DNA from: JAUWNP01 sp034430655
Lineage (GTDB): Bacteria > Chloroflexota > Anaerolineae > B4-G1
NCBI GenBank assembly: GCA_034430655.1
Contig: DAOUEC010000301.1
Span: forward strand, 1-48,991
DNA: 48,991 bases
Direction: 5' to 3'
Under the pieces are notes generated by a model, which was not told the DNA's origin, searched no databases, and saw only the letters and a list, made by a program, of their open reading frames with translations. A program made the translations under genes and the position numbers. Shown in pieces: positions 1 through 7,600 of the stretch (position 1 is its first letter; each line of letters begins with the position of its first letter).

Positions 1-1494
1 GTCAGCCGGCTGTTCAACAAGTACACGGCTGTGGCAGCGGTGGCGGCAGTATTGGCGCTGGTGTGGTTGCTACGGAGCACCGCTCCGCTGGGAGTGTACC
101 GGGCGCAGGCAAAGCAGTTCGATGCTCAGCGGACGCTGGAGGACGTTCGGGTGTTGGCGTCTCCCGAGTTCGGGGGACGTGAGACGGGCATGCCGGGGGA
201 GGAGTTGACTGCCGAGTACATCGCCGGGCGGATGGAGGAGATCGGGCTGTTTCCCGCTGGCGAAAACGATACGTACATCCAGGCCTTCCCCAGTCCACGC
301 TTCCACCTGGCCGAGGTGCCCCGTCTGGAGATACTGGATGACCGGGGCGAAGTAGTCGAAGCACTGGCTTATAGGCAGGACTTCGTCGAGTACGCCGGCC
401 CTTTCCAGACCTACGGCGAAAGCGATGGCCCGGTCGTCGGCCTGGTCACCGGCCCCGACCCGGGCACGCTTGCGGGGGACCCTTATGGCCTCGGCAATCG
501 CGATCTCTACGACAAGGTGATCCTGGTACGTGAGGCGGAGATGGAGCGCATCAACATAGGTGCCGCAGCCGGTGCGTTGGTTGTCAGTGATAATGCGCTC
601 ACGTTTCAGCGCAAGTATCTCTTCCTCAGCGAGATAGGGTATAGCACACCGACGCCTGTGATGTTCATCACGCCTGGGGTGGCTGAGCGGCTGCTGGTCA
701 CGGCGGGCAGCAGTCTGGCCCAACTGGAGGAGATGGCGGCCGGCCTGCAGCCCGGCGAGGTCGCGTTGACGAGCACAGGTGTGACGGTACATCTGGCGAC
801 GACTGTGGACGAGGACTTGAGTGACGAGTACTACAACGTCATCGGGTTCATCCCCGGTACTGGCGCCGCGATGGGGCCGGGGAAGGGAAAGGGACTGGAT
901 AACCAGGTCATCATGGTCAGCGCCTACTACGACGGCCTGGGCGTAGGCCCCGACGGCACGCTCTACCCCGGGGCCAACGACAACGGTAGCGGTGTGGCGG
1001 CGATGCTGGAGATGGCCCGCGTCCTCAAGGAAGCCCCCTACCAGCCCAAGAAGACGGTCGTCTTCGTCGCCTGGGCCGGGGGGGAACGGAGTGAGGGCCT
1101 GAGCGTGAGCAATGTCATGAACGCCAAAACCGGCTTCAGGTTGTTGGCCATGGAAGGGGTGATCGAACTGAGCGGTGTGGGGGCGGGCGATGGGAAGGGA
1201 ATCGCGCTGGGCCAGGGGAGCAGTTTCCGGCTGGTGCAACTGTTTCAGAAGGCGGCGGGCTGGTTGGGCGTCTCCACGACCACGCGGGGGCGAGGTCCCC
1301 ATTACGGCATGTTTGCCAGACCAGGCTTTGGTGGGCGATCCGCGCTGACCGCTTACGTGAGTTGGGACGGCTCAGACCGGACGGCTCACACGCCGGAGGA
1401 CACCTTCGAGACGATAGACCCCAGGAAACTGGAGCAGATCGGTCAGACGACGCTGCTGGCGCTGACCGTGCTCAGTCGTGAAGTGGATTATTGA
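1..1494 (+). CDS. M28-family peptidase-like protein, 5' end outside window
   Basis: The reading frame is open from the first base, so the true start lies upstream; 497 residues are visible. A hydrophobic segment at about residues 10-26 looks like a membrane anchor. The middle (about 120-230) resembles a PA-type insert, and the C-terminal half has the M28 zinc aminopeptidase layout. GANDNGSG keeps the bridging Asp and AHTPEDT keeps the last His. The first zinc His of the usual AHYD motif is Tyr (AYYD, codon 925-927), the usual EE pair reads GGERSEG, and the usual NLD ligand motif reads ELS (Ser at 1171-1173). The fold assignment is fairly sure. Peptidase activity is doubtful, and it may be a pseudoenzyme. 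The next gene, trmD, has its own promoter. Confidence 0.75.
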   Translation, partial: VSRLFNKYTAVAAVAAVLALVWLLRSTAPLGVYRAQAKQFDAQRTLEDVRVLASPEFGGRETGMPGEELTAEYIAGRMEEIGLFPAGENDTYIQAFPSPRFHLAEVPRLEILDDRGEVVEALAYRQDFVEYAGPFQTYGESDGPVVGLVTGPDPGTLAGDPYGLGNRDLYDKVILVREAEMERINIGAAAGALVVSDNALTFQRKYLFLSEIGYSTPTPVMFITPGVAERLLVTAGSSLAQLEEMAAGLQPGEVALTSTGVTVHLATTVDEDLSDEYYNVIGFIPGTGAAMGPGKGKGLDNQVIMVSAYYDGLGVGPDGTLYPGANDNGSGVAAMLEMARVLKEAPYQPKKTVVFVAWAGGERSEGLSVSNVMNAKTGFRLLAMEGVIELSGVGAGDGKGIALGQGSSFRLVQLFQKAAGWLGVSTTTRGRGPHYGMFARPGFGGRSALTAYVSWDGSDRTAHTPEDTFETIDPRKLEQIGQTTLLALTVLSREVDY

Positions 1495-1544
1495 TGAGAC
1501 AGGTTTTTACCATGGGGTCACGGAGGACACAAGTCATTTCTAAC

Positions 1545-1573
1545 TTGCATTCTCATCCTATCCGTGCTAAAAT
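1545..1573 (+). promoter_or_regulatory. Promoter of trmD
   Basis: TTGCAT, a 17-base spacer and TAAAAT lie about 60 bases before the trmD start, in the gap after the peptidase gene. This is a sigma-70-type match read by eye. Confidence 0.6.
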
Positions 1574-1635
1574 GCCCTTACTTGTCAATCCTTATCAGCC
1601 TGCTGGAATCCTGATCGCTGCATTGTTTATTGGAT

Positions 1636-2424
1636 ATGCACTTCGATATCCTTACCCTTTTCCCCTCGATGTTTCACGGTCCTTTGGATGAGAGCATCCT
1701 GAAACGGGCCCAGGAGAGCGGCCGTCTCTCCATCATGCTCCACAACATCCGCGATTACGCGATCGATAAGCACCACGTAACCGACGATGCTCCCTACGGT
1801 GGGGGAGGTGGCATGGTGATGAAGCCGGAGCCCATCTTTGCCGCCGTCGAAGCGATCCTATCCTCCCCCCCCGGCTGTCGGGGGGGGCTGGGGGGGGGCG
1901 CGGGTGTGCCGATCATTCTCCTGACCCCCCAGGGTCGCCTCTTTACGCAGACCATTGCCGCCGAACTGTCCCATCACCAACGCATACTCCTCTTATGTGG
2001 GCGATACGAGGGGGTGGACGAGCGGGTGCGCCAATATCTGGCGACCGATGAAATCTCCATCGGTGACTACGTGCTCACCGGTGGCGAGTTGGTGGCGATG
2101 ATCATCATTGACGCCGTGACGAGGCTGCTGCCGGGCGTGTTGGGAGACCCCGGCGCTACTTTTGAGGATTCCCACGCTCGCGGGCTGCTGGAAGGGCCAC
2201 ACTACACTCGCCCTCCCGTCTTTCGGGGCTGGGAGGTACCGGAGATACTCCGTTCCGGGAACCACGCCGCCATCGCCCGCTGGCATCGTGAGCAGGCCCT
2301 GCGTCGCACTTTTGAGCGTCGCCCTGATCTCCTGGCGCAGGCCGATTTGACCCCGCAGGATCGAGAGTTCCTGGCGCGATTGGTGGAGCGGATTGAACCT
2401 TTTGGGGCCGATAAGAGTATATAA
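1636..2424 (+). CDS. trmD: tRNA (guanine-N1-)-methyltransferase TrmD
   Basis: TrmD methylates G37 next to the anticodon of several tRNAs using S-adenosylmethionine, which prevents +1 frameshifting. Hallmarks are YGGGGGMVMKPEP (about 54-66), GRYEGVDERV and DEISIGDYVLTGGEL of the trefoil-knot SAM site, and LEGPHYTRP near the C-terminal domain. Length (262 aa) is normal. ATG 1636 (MHFDILTLFP) fits the family; a TTG two codons upstream is possible. No clear Shine-Dalgarno is visible. Residues about 76-92 are a Gly/Pro-rich insert encoded by runs of 8 C, 8 G and 9 G, which should be prone to slippage. The ECF sigma gene follows after 26 bases. Confidence 0.95.
   Translation: MHFDILTLFPSMFHGPLDESILKRAQESGRLSIMLHNIRDYAIDKHHVTDDAPYGGGGGMVMKPEPIFAAVEAILSSPPGCRGGLGGGAGVPIILLTPQGRLFTQTIAAELSHHQRILLLCGRYEGVDERVRQYLATDEISIGDYVLTGGELVAMIIIDAVTRLLPGVLGDPGATFEDSHARGLLEGPHYTRPPVFRGWEVPEILRSGNHAAIARWHREQALRRTFERRPDLLAQADLTPQDREFLARLVERIEPFGADKSI
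1865..1898 (+). repeat. G-rich hairpin insert inside trmD
   Basis: C8 (1865-1872), a 7-base loop, G8 (1880-1887), CT, then G9 (1890-1898). The layout of a C arm, short loop, G arm and second G run resembles the inserts in the LytS gene (15960-16066) and before rplP (34866-34900). It keeps the trmD frame open. Confidence 0.6.
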
Positions 2425-2450
2425 AGTGGGTCAGTATGCCTGGAGGGTAA

Positions 2451-3038
2451 ATGACCGCGCAGCACACGGATGGCTGGTTCGTCGCTCGTGTTCGAGACGG
2501 CGACCTTGAGGCCCTGGGTGAACTGTACGAGAGGTATAAAACACAGGTCTATCGGACTGCCCTGGCGGTCACCCACAATGAGAGGGCGGCTGAGGACATC
2601 CTCCAGGAGGCTTTCCTCCGGGTTTATACCTATGCCCACCGCATTGACGAGACCGTGCCGTTGGGGCCGTGGCTGTACCGCGCCACGGTTAATCTGTCCT
2701 ACAGTTGGGCAAGCCGGGGTAAGCGGTGGCTACGCTTCCTCCAGGACGCGCTTGGCCGCTGGATATCGCTTGCTCAGTGGCATCCCGAGGCAGCGGTAGA
2801 AGAGCGGGAACGGCGACAAATCTTGCAGCAGGCGATTGATGCATTACCTGCCAATCACCGCGCCGTCATCATCCTGCATTACCTGGAGGGGCTGAGCCTG
2901 AAAGAGATTGCCTACGTGATGGACGTTCCGGAAGGGACGGTCAAATCCCGTCTCCACTATGCCCGTGAGAGGCTGAGGAGAGCCGTTTTGGAGCAGGAGC
3001 GCAGGTTAGTGCCCGAGGTGGCGTATGACTTCACGTAG
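2451..3038 (+). CDS. ECF-type RNA polymerase sigma factor
   Basis: This 195-residue protein has the sigma-70 region 2 / region 4 layout of extracytoplasmic-function sigma factors. Region 2 spans about residues 22-90 (AAEDILQEAFLRVY). Region 4 spans about 125-180, with the helix-turn-helix LSLKEIAYVMDVPEGTVKSR. It would direct core RNA polymerase to a small regulon that cannot be named from the sequence. The next gene overlaps its 3' end by 14 bases in another frame, the usual arrangement for a partner or anti-sigma protein. It starts 26 bases after trmD and may be read from the trmD promoter. Confidence 0.9.
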   Translation: MTAQHTDGWFVARVRDGDLEALGELYERYKTQVYRTALAVTHNERAAEDILQEAFLRVYTYAHRIDETVPLGPWLYRATVNLSYSWASRGKRWLRFLQDALGRWISLAQWHPEAAVEERERRQILQQAIDALPANHRAVIILHYLEGLSLKEIAYVMDVPEGTVKSRLHYARERLRRAVLEQERRLVPEVAYDFT

Positions 3039-3390
3039 AGATGTGCTTGAGAGGTGTTCCACAGACGAACTGGATCGCTTGATCCGGTGGACTTTGTACG
3101 ATAGTGTGAGTCGGGCGCAACCGCCAGTTTGTGTGTGGGAGAGGATCGAACAGAGGGTACAGCGTCGGGTGACCGGCAGGGCAGTGCAATGTGTGCTGGC
3201 CGGCGTGTGGGAGGGAGTCAAGCGGAATGTACTGGGTCGAATGACCAGCAGGACCAGGCGGTATGCATACAGCGGTGGCTCTTACCAGCCCGTGGGAGTA
3301 TTTGGCGTTTGGGAAAGTCGTGTTTCTCTGTCGTTGGTCTGTATTGTCGAACAGCAAACGCCCATTCTGCGGCTTGGTTGGGCTATTTGA
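3025..3390 (+). CDS. Hypothetical protein, possible anti-sigma partner
   Basis: A 121-residue frame starting at ATG 3025 inside the end of the ECF sigma gene, which suggests translational coupling. I do not recognise the family. The N-terminal third (DELDRLIRWTLYDSV, then a WERIEQRV stretch) looks like a folded helical segment. The rest has no evident membrane helix or zinc motif, and its composition becomes irregular. Its position suggests a regulator of the sigma factor, or the decayed remnant of one. No homology is claimed. The peptide ABC promoter begins at its last codons (3387). Confidence 0.5.
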   Translation: MTSRRDVLERCSTDELDRLIRWTLYDSVSRAQPPVCVWERIEQRVQRRVTGRAVQCVLAGVWEGVKRNVLGRMTSRTRRYAYSGGSYQPVGVFGVWESRVSLSLVCIVEQQTPILRLGWAI

Positions 3391-3414
3391 CATTTGTCGT
3401 CAATAGGCTATAAT
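3387..3414 (+). promoter_or_regulatory. Promoter of peptide ABC operon
   Basis: TTGACA, a 16-base spacer and TATAAT: both hexamers are full consensus. It lies 37 bases before the first ATPase gene, whose ribosome binding site (AAAGGAGG) is also strong. Confidence 0.85.
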
Positions 3415-3450
3415 CCTGGTGCTTAAGTTTATCAAAAGGAGGTCTCATAC

Positions 3451-4449
3451 GTGGCTAATCTGCTCGAGGTCAGGGATCTTAAGACACAATTCTTCACCCA
3501 GGATGGCGTCGTACACGCAGTGAACGGCATCTCCTACGACCTGCAGGAGGGAGAATGTCTGGGTATGGTTGGCGAGAGCGGTTGTGGCAAGAGCGTAAGC
3601 GTCCTCTCGATAATGCGCTTGATCCCCGACCCGCCGGGTAAGATTGTGGGCGGTGAAGTACGCTTCCATGGGCAGGATTTGTCAAAACTGCCCGACGAGG
3701 AAATGCGTCATATCCGTGGGGCGGAAATGGCGATGGTCTTTCAGGAGCCGATGACCTCGCTCAATCCGGTTCTGACAATAGGCTTCCAGATCATGGAGGC
3801 CCTGCAATTGCATCAGGGTATGAATGCTAGAGAAGCCCGTGAGCGAACGGCCGAGTTGCTGGCTATGGTTGGTATCCCCCAGGCGGCCGATCGTTTGGAT
3901 GATTATCCCCACCAGTTCTCCGGCGGCATGCGGCAGCGTGCCATGATTGCTATGGCGCTTTCCTGCAATCCATCACTTCTGATTGCCGACGAACCCACGA
4001 CCGCCCTTGATGTGACTATCCAGGCACAGATTGTGGACCTGGTAAAGCGGCTCCAGGAGAAACTGGGGATGGCAGTAGTGTGGATCACCCACGATTTGGG
4101 TGTTATCGCTCGCCTGGCGGAGCGGGTGATCGTTATGTATGCCGGCTACATTGTGGAGGAGGCCGGGGTGAAGGATTTGTACGGCTATCCGCGCCATCCA
4201 TACACCATCGGGCTGCTGGGTTCACTCCCCCGGCTGGACGCGGCACCAGGCACCAAACTGACCTCCGTGCGAGGGCAACCACCCGATCTGGTTTTTCTGC
4301 CGCCTGGGTGTCCCTTCGTGGCTCGTTGTGACTATGCCACAGAACGCTGTAAGCATGAGATGCCTTCGCTGGAGGCGGTGGGTATTGGGCACAAAGTGGC
4401 TTGTTGGGAAAAAGACAAAACGGAAGGAATAAGACCACATGGAAGATAA
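3451..4449 (+). CDS. oppD: Oligopeptide ABC transporter ATPase (OppD-like)
   Basis: One of two cytoplasmic ATPases powering import of peptides or similar solutes through the permease pair encoded at 7601-9801. Walker A is GESGCGKS (41-48), the signature is FSGGMRQR, and Walker B is LLIADEPTTALD. The C-terminal oligo_HPY segment has CPFVARC plus two further Cys, the iron-sulphur-type pattern of Opp/Dpp ATPases. Its 332 residues are normal. Start is GTG 3451 after AAAGGAGG. It overlaps oppF by 11 bases. The substrate cannot be told from the ATPase; dipeptide or nickel variants are alternatives. Confidence 0.93.
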   Translation: MANLLEVRDLKTQFFTQDGVVHAVNGISYDLQEGECLGMVGESGCGKSVSVLSIMRLIPDPPGKIVGGEVRFHGQDLSKLPDEEMRHIRGAEMAMVFQEPMTSLNPVLTIGFQIMEALQLHQGMNAREARERTAELLAMVGIPQAADRLDDYPHQFSGGMRQRAMIAMALSCNPSLLIADEPTTALDVTIQAQIVDLVKRLQEKLGMAVVWITHDLGVIARLAERVIVMYAGYIVEEAGVKDLYGYPRHPYTIGLLGSLPRLDAAPGTKLTSVRGQPPDLVFLPPGCPFVARCDYATERCKHEMPSLEAVGIGHKVACWEKDKTEGIRPHGR

Positions 4450-5434
4450 AGTCCTGGTCCGGGTAGAGCACCTTAAGAAGTATTTTCCCATTACAAGAGG
4501 CCTTATCTTTTCACGCCACGTTGGCGATATCAAAGCGGTAGATGACGTCAGTTTTGACGTCTACCGTGGTGAGACATTGGGCCTGGTGGGAGAAAGTGGA
4601 TGCGGCAAGACAACCACAGGGCGGACGATTGTCCAACTTTATCGCCCCACAGCGGGCCGCATCTACTACGATGGTCAGGACCTGGTACAGATGCGCGGGA
4701 GTGAATTGCGGCATATGCGGCGCAGAGTGCAGATTATTTTTCAAGACCCTTATGCCTCACTTAACCCCCGCCTGACCGTAGGGGCTATCGTCGGCGAACC
4801 TCTGGAGATCCATCGCGCTGTACGGGGCAAAGAGATGAGGGAGCGGGTTGAGGAGTTGCTGCAACTTGTGGGCCTGGACCCTTACTTCATCAACCGGTAT
4901 CCGCATGAGTTCTCCGGCGGACAGCGACAGCGCATTGGCGTGGCCCGTACTCTGGCTCTTGATCCGGAGTTCATCGTCTGCGATGAGCCTATCTCCGCGC
5001 TGGACGTCTCCATCCAGGCTCAGATCGTGAACCTGCTGGAGGAATTGCAAGAGAGGCTGGGCTTAACCTACCTGTTTATTGCCCACGACCTGAGTATGGT
5101 GCGCCATATTAGTGACCGTGTGGCGGTGATGTATTTGGGCAAGATCGTGGAGTTGACTGATCGCAATACATTATATACCGATCCGTTACATCCTTACACA
5201 CAAGCCCTATTGTCGGCTGTGCCAATCCCTGATCCAGTGGTCGAAGAGAAACGGCAACGGATCATTCTGGAGGGAGACGTGCCCAGTCCGGCCAACCCGC
5301 CGCCTGGATGCAATTTCAACCCCCGCTGTCCGGTGGCGATGGACGTATGCTCTGAGGTAGAGCCGGAGTTCATCGAGGTCGAGCCAGGACACTTTTGTGC
5401 CTGTCACCTGGTACAGTCAGCCGTTAGCAGTTAG
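4439..5434 (+). CDS. oppF: Oligopeptide ABC transporter ATPase (OppF-like)
   Basis: Second ATPase of the peptide importer, pairing with the OppD-like subunit. Walker A is GESGCGKT (51-58), the signature FSGGQRQR, and Walker B FIVCDEPISALD. A Cys-containing oligo_HPY tail (CNFNPRCPVAMDVC) completes the family pattern. It starts at ATG 4439 inside the end of oppD. The last six codons and the stop (5414-5434) lie inside a short repeat built of TTAGCAGTCAGC-like units, so the original C-terminus was probably replaced. This should not affect the ATPase core. Confidence 0.92.
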   Translation: MEDKVLVRVEHLKKYFPITRGLIFSRHVGDIKAVDDVSFDVYRGETLGLVGESGCGKTTTGRTIVQLYRPTAGRIYYDGQDLVQMRGSELRHMRRRVQIIFQDPYASLNPRLTVGAIVGEPLEIHRAVRGKEMRERVEELLQLVGLDPYFINRYPHEFSGGQRQRIGVARTLALDPEFIVCDEPISALDVSIQAQIVNLLEELQERLGLTYLFIAHDLSMVRHISDRVAVMYLGKIVELTDRNTLYTDPLHPYTQALLSAVPIPDPVVEEKRQRIILEGDVPSPANPPPGCNFNPRCPVAMDVCSEVEPEFIEVEPGHFCACHLVQSAVSS

Positions 5435-5451
5435 CAATCAGCAGGTAGCAG
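5414..5451 (+). repeat. TTAGCAGTCAGC-type tandem short repeat
   Basis: Degenerate units of (CAG)TCAGC / (CAG)TTAGC run from the end of oppF into the gap. A related array lies at 9807-9838 after oppC. The oppF stop codon sits within it. Confidence 0.65.
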
Positions 5452-5558
5452 CAAGAAAGGAGGTGGTGCGCAGGGGGGAAACATCACGCCGGGGCGGAGA
5501 AATCCTGCCCAGAAACTGTGTCGTACACGACTAACTTTAGTTCAGTAAGGAGGAGAAA

Positions 5559-7373
5559 ATGCTTAGCAAGAAGTGGTATGCTTTGGTAGCCGTGCTGGTG
5601 ATCGGAGGCACGCTGTTGGCGGCTTGCGCTCCGGCGCCGGAGGCAGTGGTGGTTACCGTTGTGAAGGAGGTGGCGGGTGAGACCGTGATAGAAGAGGTGG
5701 TCGTCACCGCCACGCCGCCCCCGCCGGAAAAGGAGATGCGGACGAACGTCCTGCACCTGAACTTCGGCCCCGGCGACGTTCCGACCCTTGACCCCGCTCT
5801 CTCCACCGACACCAGTTCGGTGCAGGTCGTGGATGAGATCACTGTCGGCTTGACCCGGCTGAACGAGGTGACGTTGGAACTGGAGACGGGTATGGCCGAA
5901 AGTTGGGAAGCCTCCGACGATGGCCTGACCTACGTGTTCAAGATCCGTCAGGGCATCCCCTGGGTGCGCTGGAACGGCACCGAGGTGGAGGAAGTAACGG
6001 ACGACGAGGGCAACGTACGCTACGTGAACGCGCACGACTTTGAGTATGGCATGAAGCGGACCTGCAATCCCGAAACCGCTTCCGACTACGCTTACGTGCT
6101 TGGCTTCGCCCTCACGGGTTGCAACGAGTTGCTAGAAGCCGAGGGCTTTGCCGACATGAGCGACGAGGAGAAGCAGGCAGTAATTGACGGCGTGGCAGCC
6201 ACGGCGCTGGACGACTACACGCTGGAAGTGGGCTTCACCACCCCGGCCATCTACAACCTAAACATCGGTGGCATGTGGGTGGCCCACGCTCAGCCCCAAT
6301 GGCTGATCGCGGAGAAGGGCGACCGCTGGAGCGAACCTGGTTTCAACCAGAGTTACGGCCCCTACGCACTGAAGGAGTGGGTGCATGACTCCACGCTCAC
6401 TCTCATCAAGAATCCCTTCTGGCCCGGTATAGATAGCGTTCCCGTGCCGCAGGTTGACGAGATCCAGTTCGCTATGTTGGATGCGTCCCCAGCCTTCGCC
6501 GAGTACGAGGCGGGTAACCTGGACGCGACCAACGTGCCGATCGCTGACCTGGATCGTGTCAAGACCGACCCAGTGCTGTCGGAGGAACTCGTCATCGCGC
6601 CGAGCGGATGCACCTACTACTACGGCTTCAACACCTCCAAGCCGCCGATGGACAACGTTCACATGCGCCGTGCCCTCTCGCACGCCGTCGACCGTCTGGG
6701 GCTGGTCGAGAACGTCACCAAGGGCGGGCAGGAACCGGCGCAGTGGTTCTGCCGGCCTGGTATGGCGGCCTGCCCAACGATGGAGAGCCATCCCGACTGC
6801 GGCATCAAGTCTGACCCGGAGGCAGCCAAGGCAGAGTTGCAGGCCTACATGGATGAGATGGGCTACTCGTCGGTGGACGAGATCCCCGAGATCATCCTGA
6901 TGTACAACACCTCCGAGGGCCACCAGCGCATCGCCGAGGCCATCTCCGAGATGTGGAAGGAGACGCTGGGCATCCAGGTGACTGTCACCAACCAGGAGTG
7001 GAAGGTCTACCTGAAGACACTGCAGGAGGACTCCCCGCAAGTCTGGCGGCTGGGCTGGTGCCTCGACTATCCCGATGCCAACAACTGGACGAAGGAGGTC
7101 ATGGCCATCGGTGGTCACGAGGAAGCCTCCACCCAGTGGCGCAACGAGGAATTCAGTGCCCTTTGCGCGGAGGCTGCTCTGGAGCACGATCTGGCCACAC
7201 GTCAGGATATGTACGCCGAGGCGGAGACGATCCTGTGCTACGAGGATGCGGCCATCATCCCGATCTACTGGTACACCAGTGTTGGTGTGACCAAGCCCTA
7301 CGTCAATCGCACCTTCTCGCAGCATGGCCACGAAGCCTACGAGAAGTGGAGCCTGAATCTGGAGATAGAGTAG
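5559..7373 (+). CDS. oppA: Peptide-binding lipoprotein of ABC transporter (SBP family 5)
   Basis: Extracytoplasmic solute-binding protein that delivers substrate to the permeases. The N-terminus is a lipoprotein signal with lipobox LLAAC (Cys 23), followed by a linker of about 40 residues rich in Val, Glu, Thr and Pro, typical of Chloroflexota lipoproteins. The mature part has the family-5 layout, including LETGMAESWEASDDGLTYVF and a closing EKWSL. It contains several Cys (for example RTCNPE, FCRPGMAACPT) that could form disulphides outside the cell. Length 604 aa is slightly long for the family. RBS is AAGGAGG. The substrate is not known. A hairpin follows the stop. Confidence 0.92.
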   Translation: MLSKKWYALVAVLVIGGTLLAACAPAPEAVVVTVVKEVAGETVIEEVVVTATPPPPEKEMRTNVLHLNFGPGDVPTLDPALSTDTSSVQVVDEITVGLTRLNEVTLELETGMAESWEASDDGLTYVFKIRQGIPWVRWNGTEVEEVTDDEGNVRYVNAHDFEYGMKRTCNPETASDYAYVLGFALTGCNELLEAEGFADMSDEEKQAVIDGVAATALDDYTLEVGFTTPAIYNLNIGGMWVAHAQPQWLIAEKGDRWSEPGFNQSYGPYALKEWVHDSTLTLIKNPFWPGIDSVPVPQVDEIQFAMLDASPAFAEYEAGNLDATNVPIADLDRVKTDPVLSEELVIAPSGCTYYYGFNTSKPPMDNVHMRRALSHAVDRLGLVENVTKGGQEPAQWFCRPGMAACPTMESHPDCGIKSDPEAAKAELQAYMDEMGYSSVDEIPEIILMYNTSEGHQRIAEAISEMWKETLGIQVTVTNQEWKVYLKTLQEDSPQVWRLGWCLDYPDANNWTKEVMAIGGHEEASTQWRNEEFSALCAEAALEHDLATRQDMYAEAETILCYEDAAIIPIYWYTSVGVTKPYVNRTFSQHGHEAYEKWSLNLEIE

Positions 7374-7395
7374 GATAACAACACTGCACCAAAGT

Positions 7396-7433
7396 TGAGG
7401 GGCAGGGCTTTTCAGTGAGGGTCCTGCCCCTCA
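7396..7433 (+). terminator. Hairpin after binding-protein gene
   Basis: An 11-bp GC-rich perfect stem (TGAGGGGCAGG / CCTGCCCCTCA) with a 16-base loop, 22 bases after the stop. No T-run follows, so it is more likely a partial terminator or 3' mRNA stabiliser. That would explain making more binding protein than permease. Confidence 0.6.
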
Positions 7434-7452
7434 CAGAGAAAGTAAGCTTTCA

Positions 7453-7541
7453 GACCTCCGAGGTTTCGATCCCAGACATATGTCACGGCAAGAAAGAGAA
7501 ACAAAGGCCGTCTAGGCATATCAAGGAAACCTCGGAGGTTT
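7453..7541 (+). repeat. Inverted-repeat element, MITE-like
   Basis: Arms GACCTCCGAGGTTT (7453-7466) and AAACCTCGGAGGTTT (7527-7541) are nearly perfect inverted copies around 60 bases of sequence without a gene. It sits between the binding protein and the first permease. A similar layout with different arms lies at 8666-8763. Confidence 0.6.
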
Positions 7542-7600
7542 TGGGAGCGGTTCTATACAGTCATCTGAATGCATACAGCATACCAAAGGAGAGTTGCCCA

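Noticed and set aside
70..1302. 410-residue minus-strand frame opposite the M28-like gene
   Set aside because: No motif, His/Arg-rich shadow composition; the plus strand has a recognisable peptidase fold.
1491..1691. Small plus-strand frame between the peptidase and trmD
   Set aside because: It overlaps the trmD start in another frame, contains the trmD promoter, and has no RBS or recognisable sequence.
7415..7600. Upstream extension of the oppB frame
   Set aside because: It reads through an inverted-repeat element; the ATG at 7601 has a good RBS and the normal OppB start.
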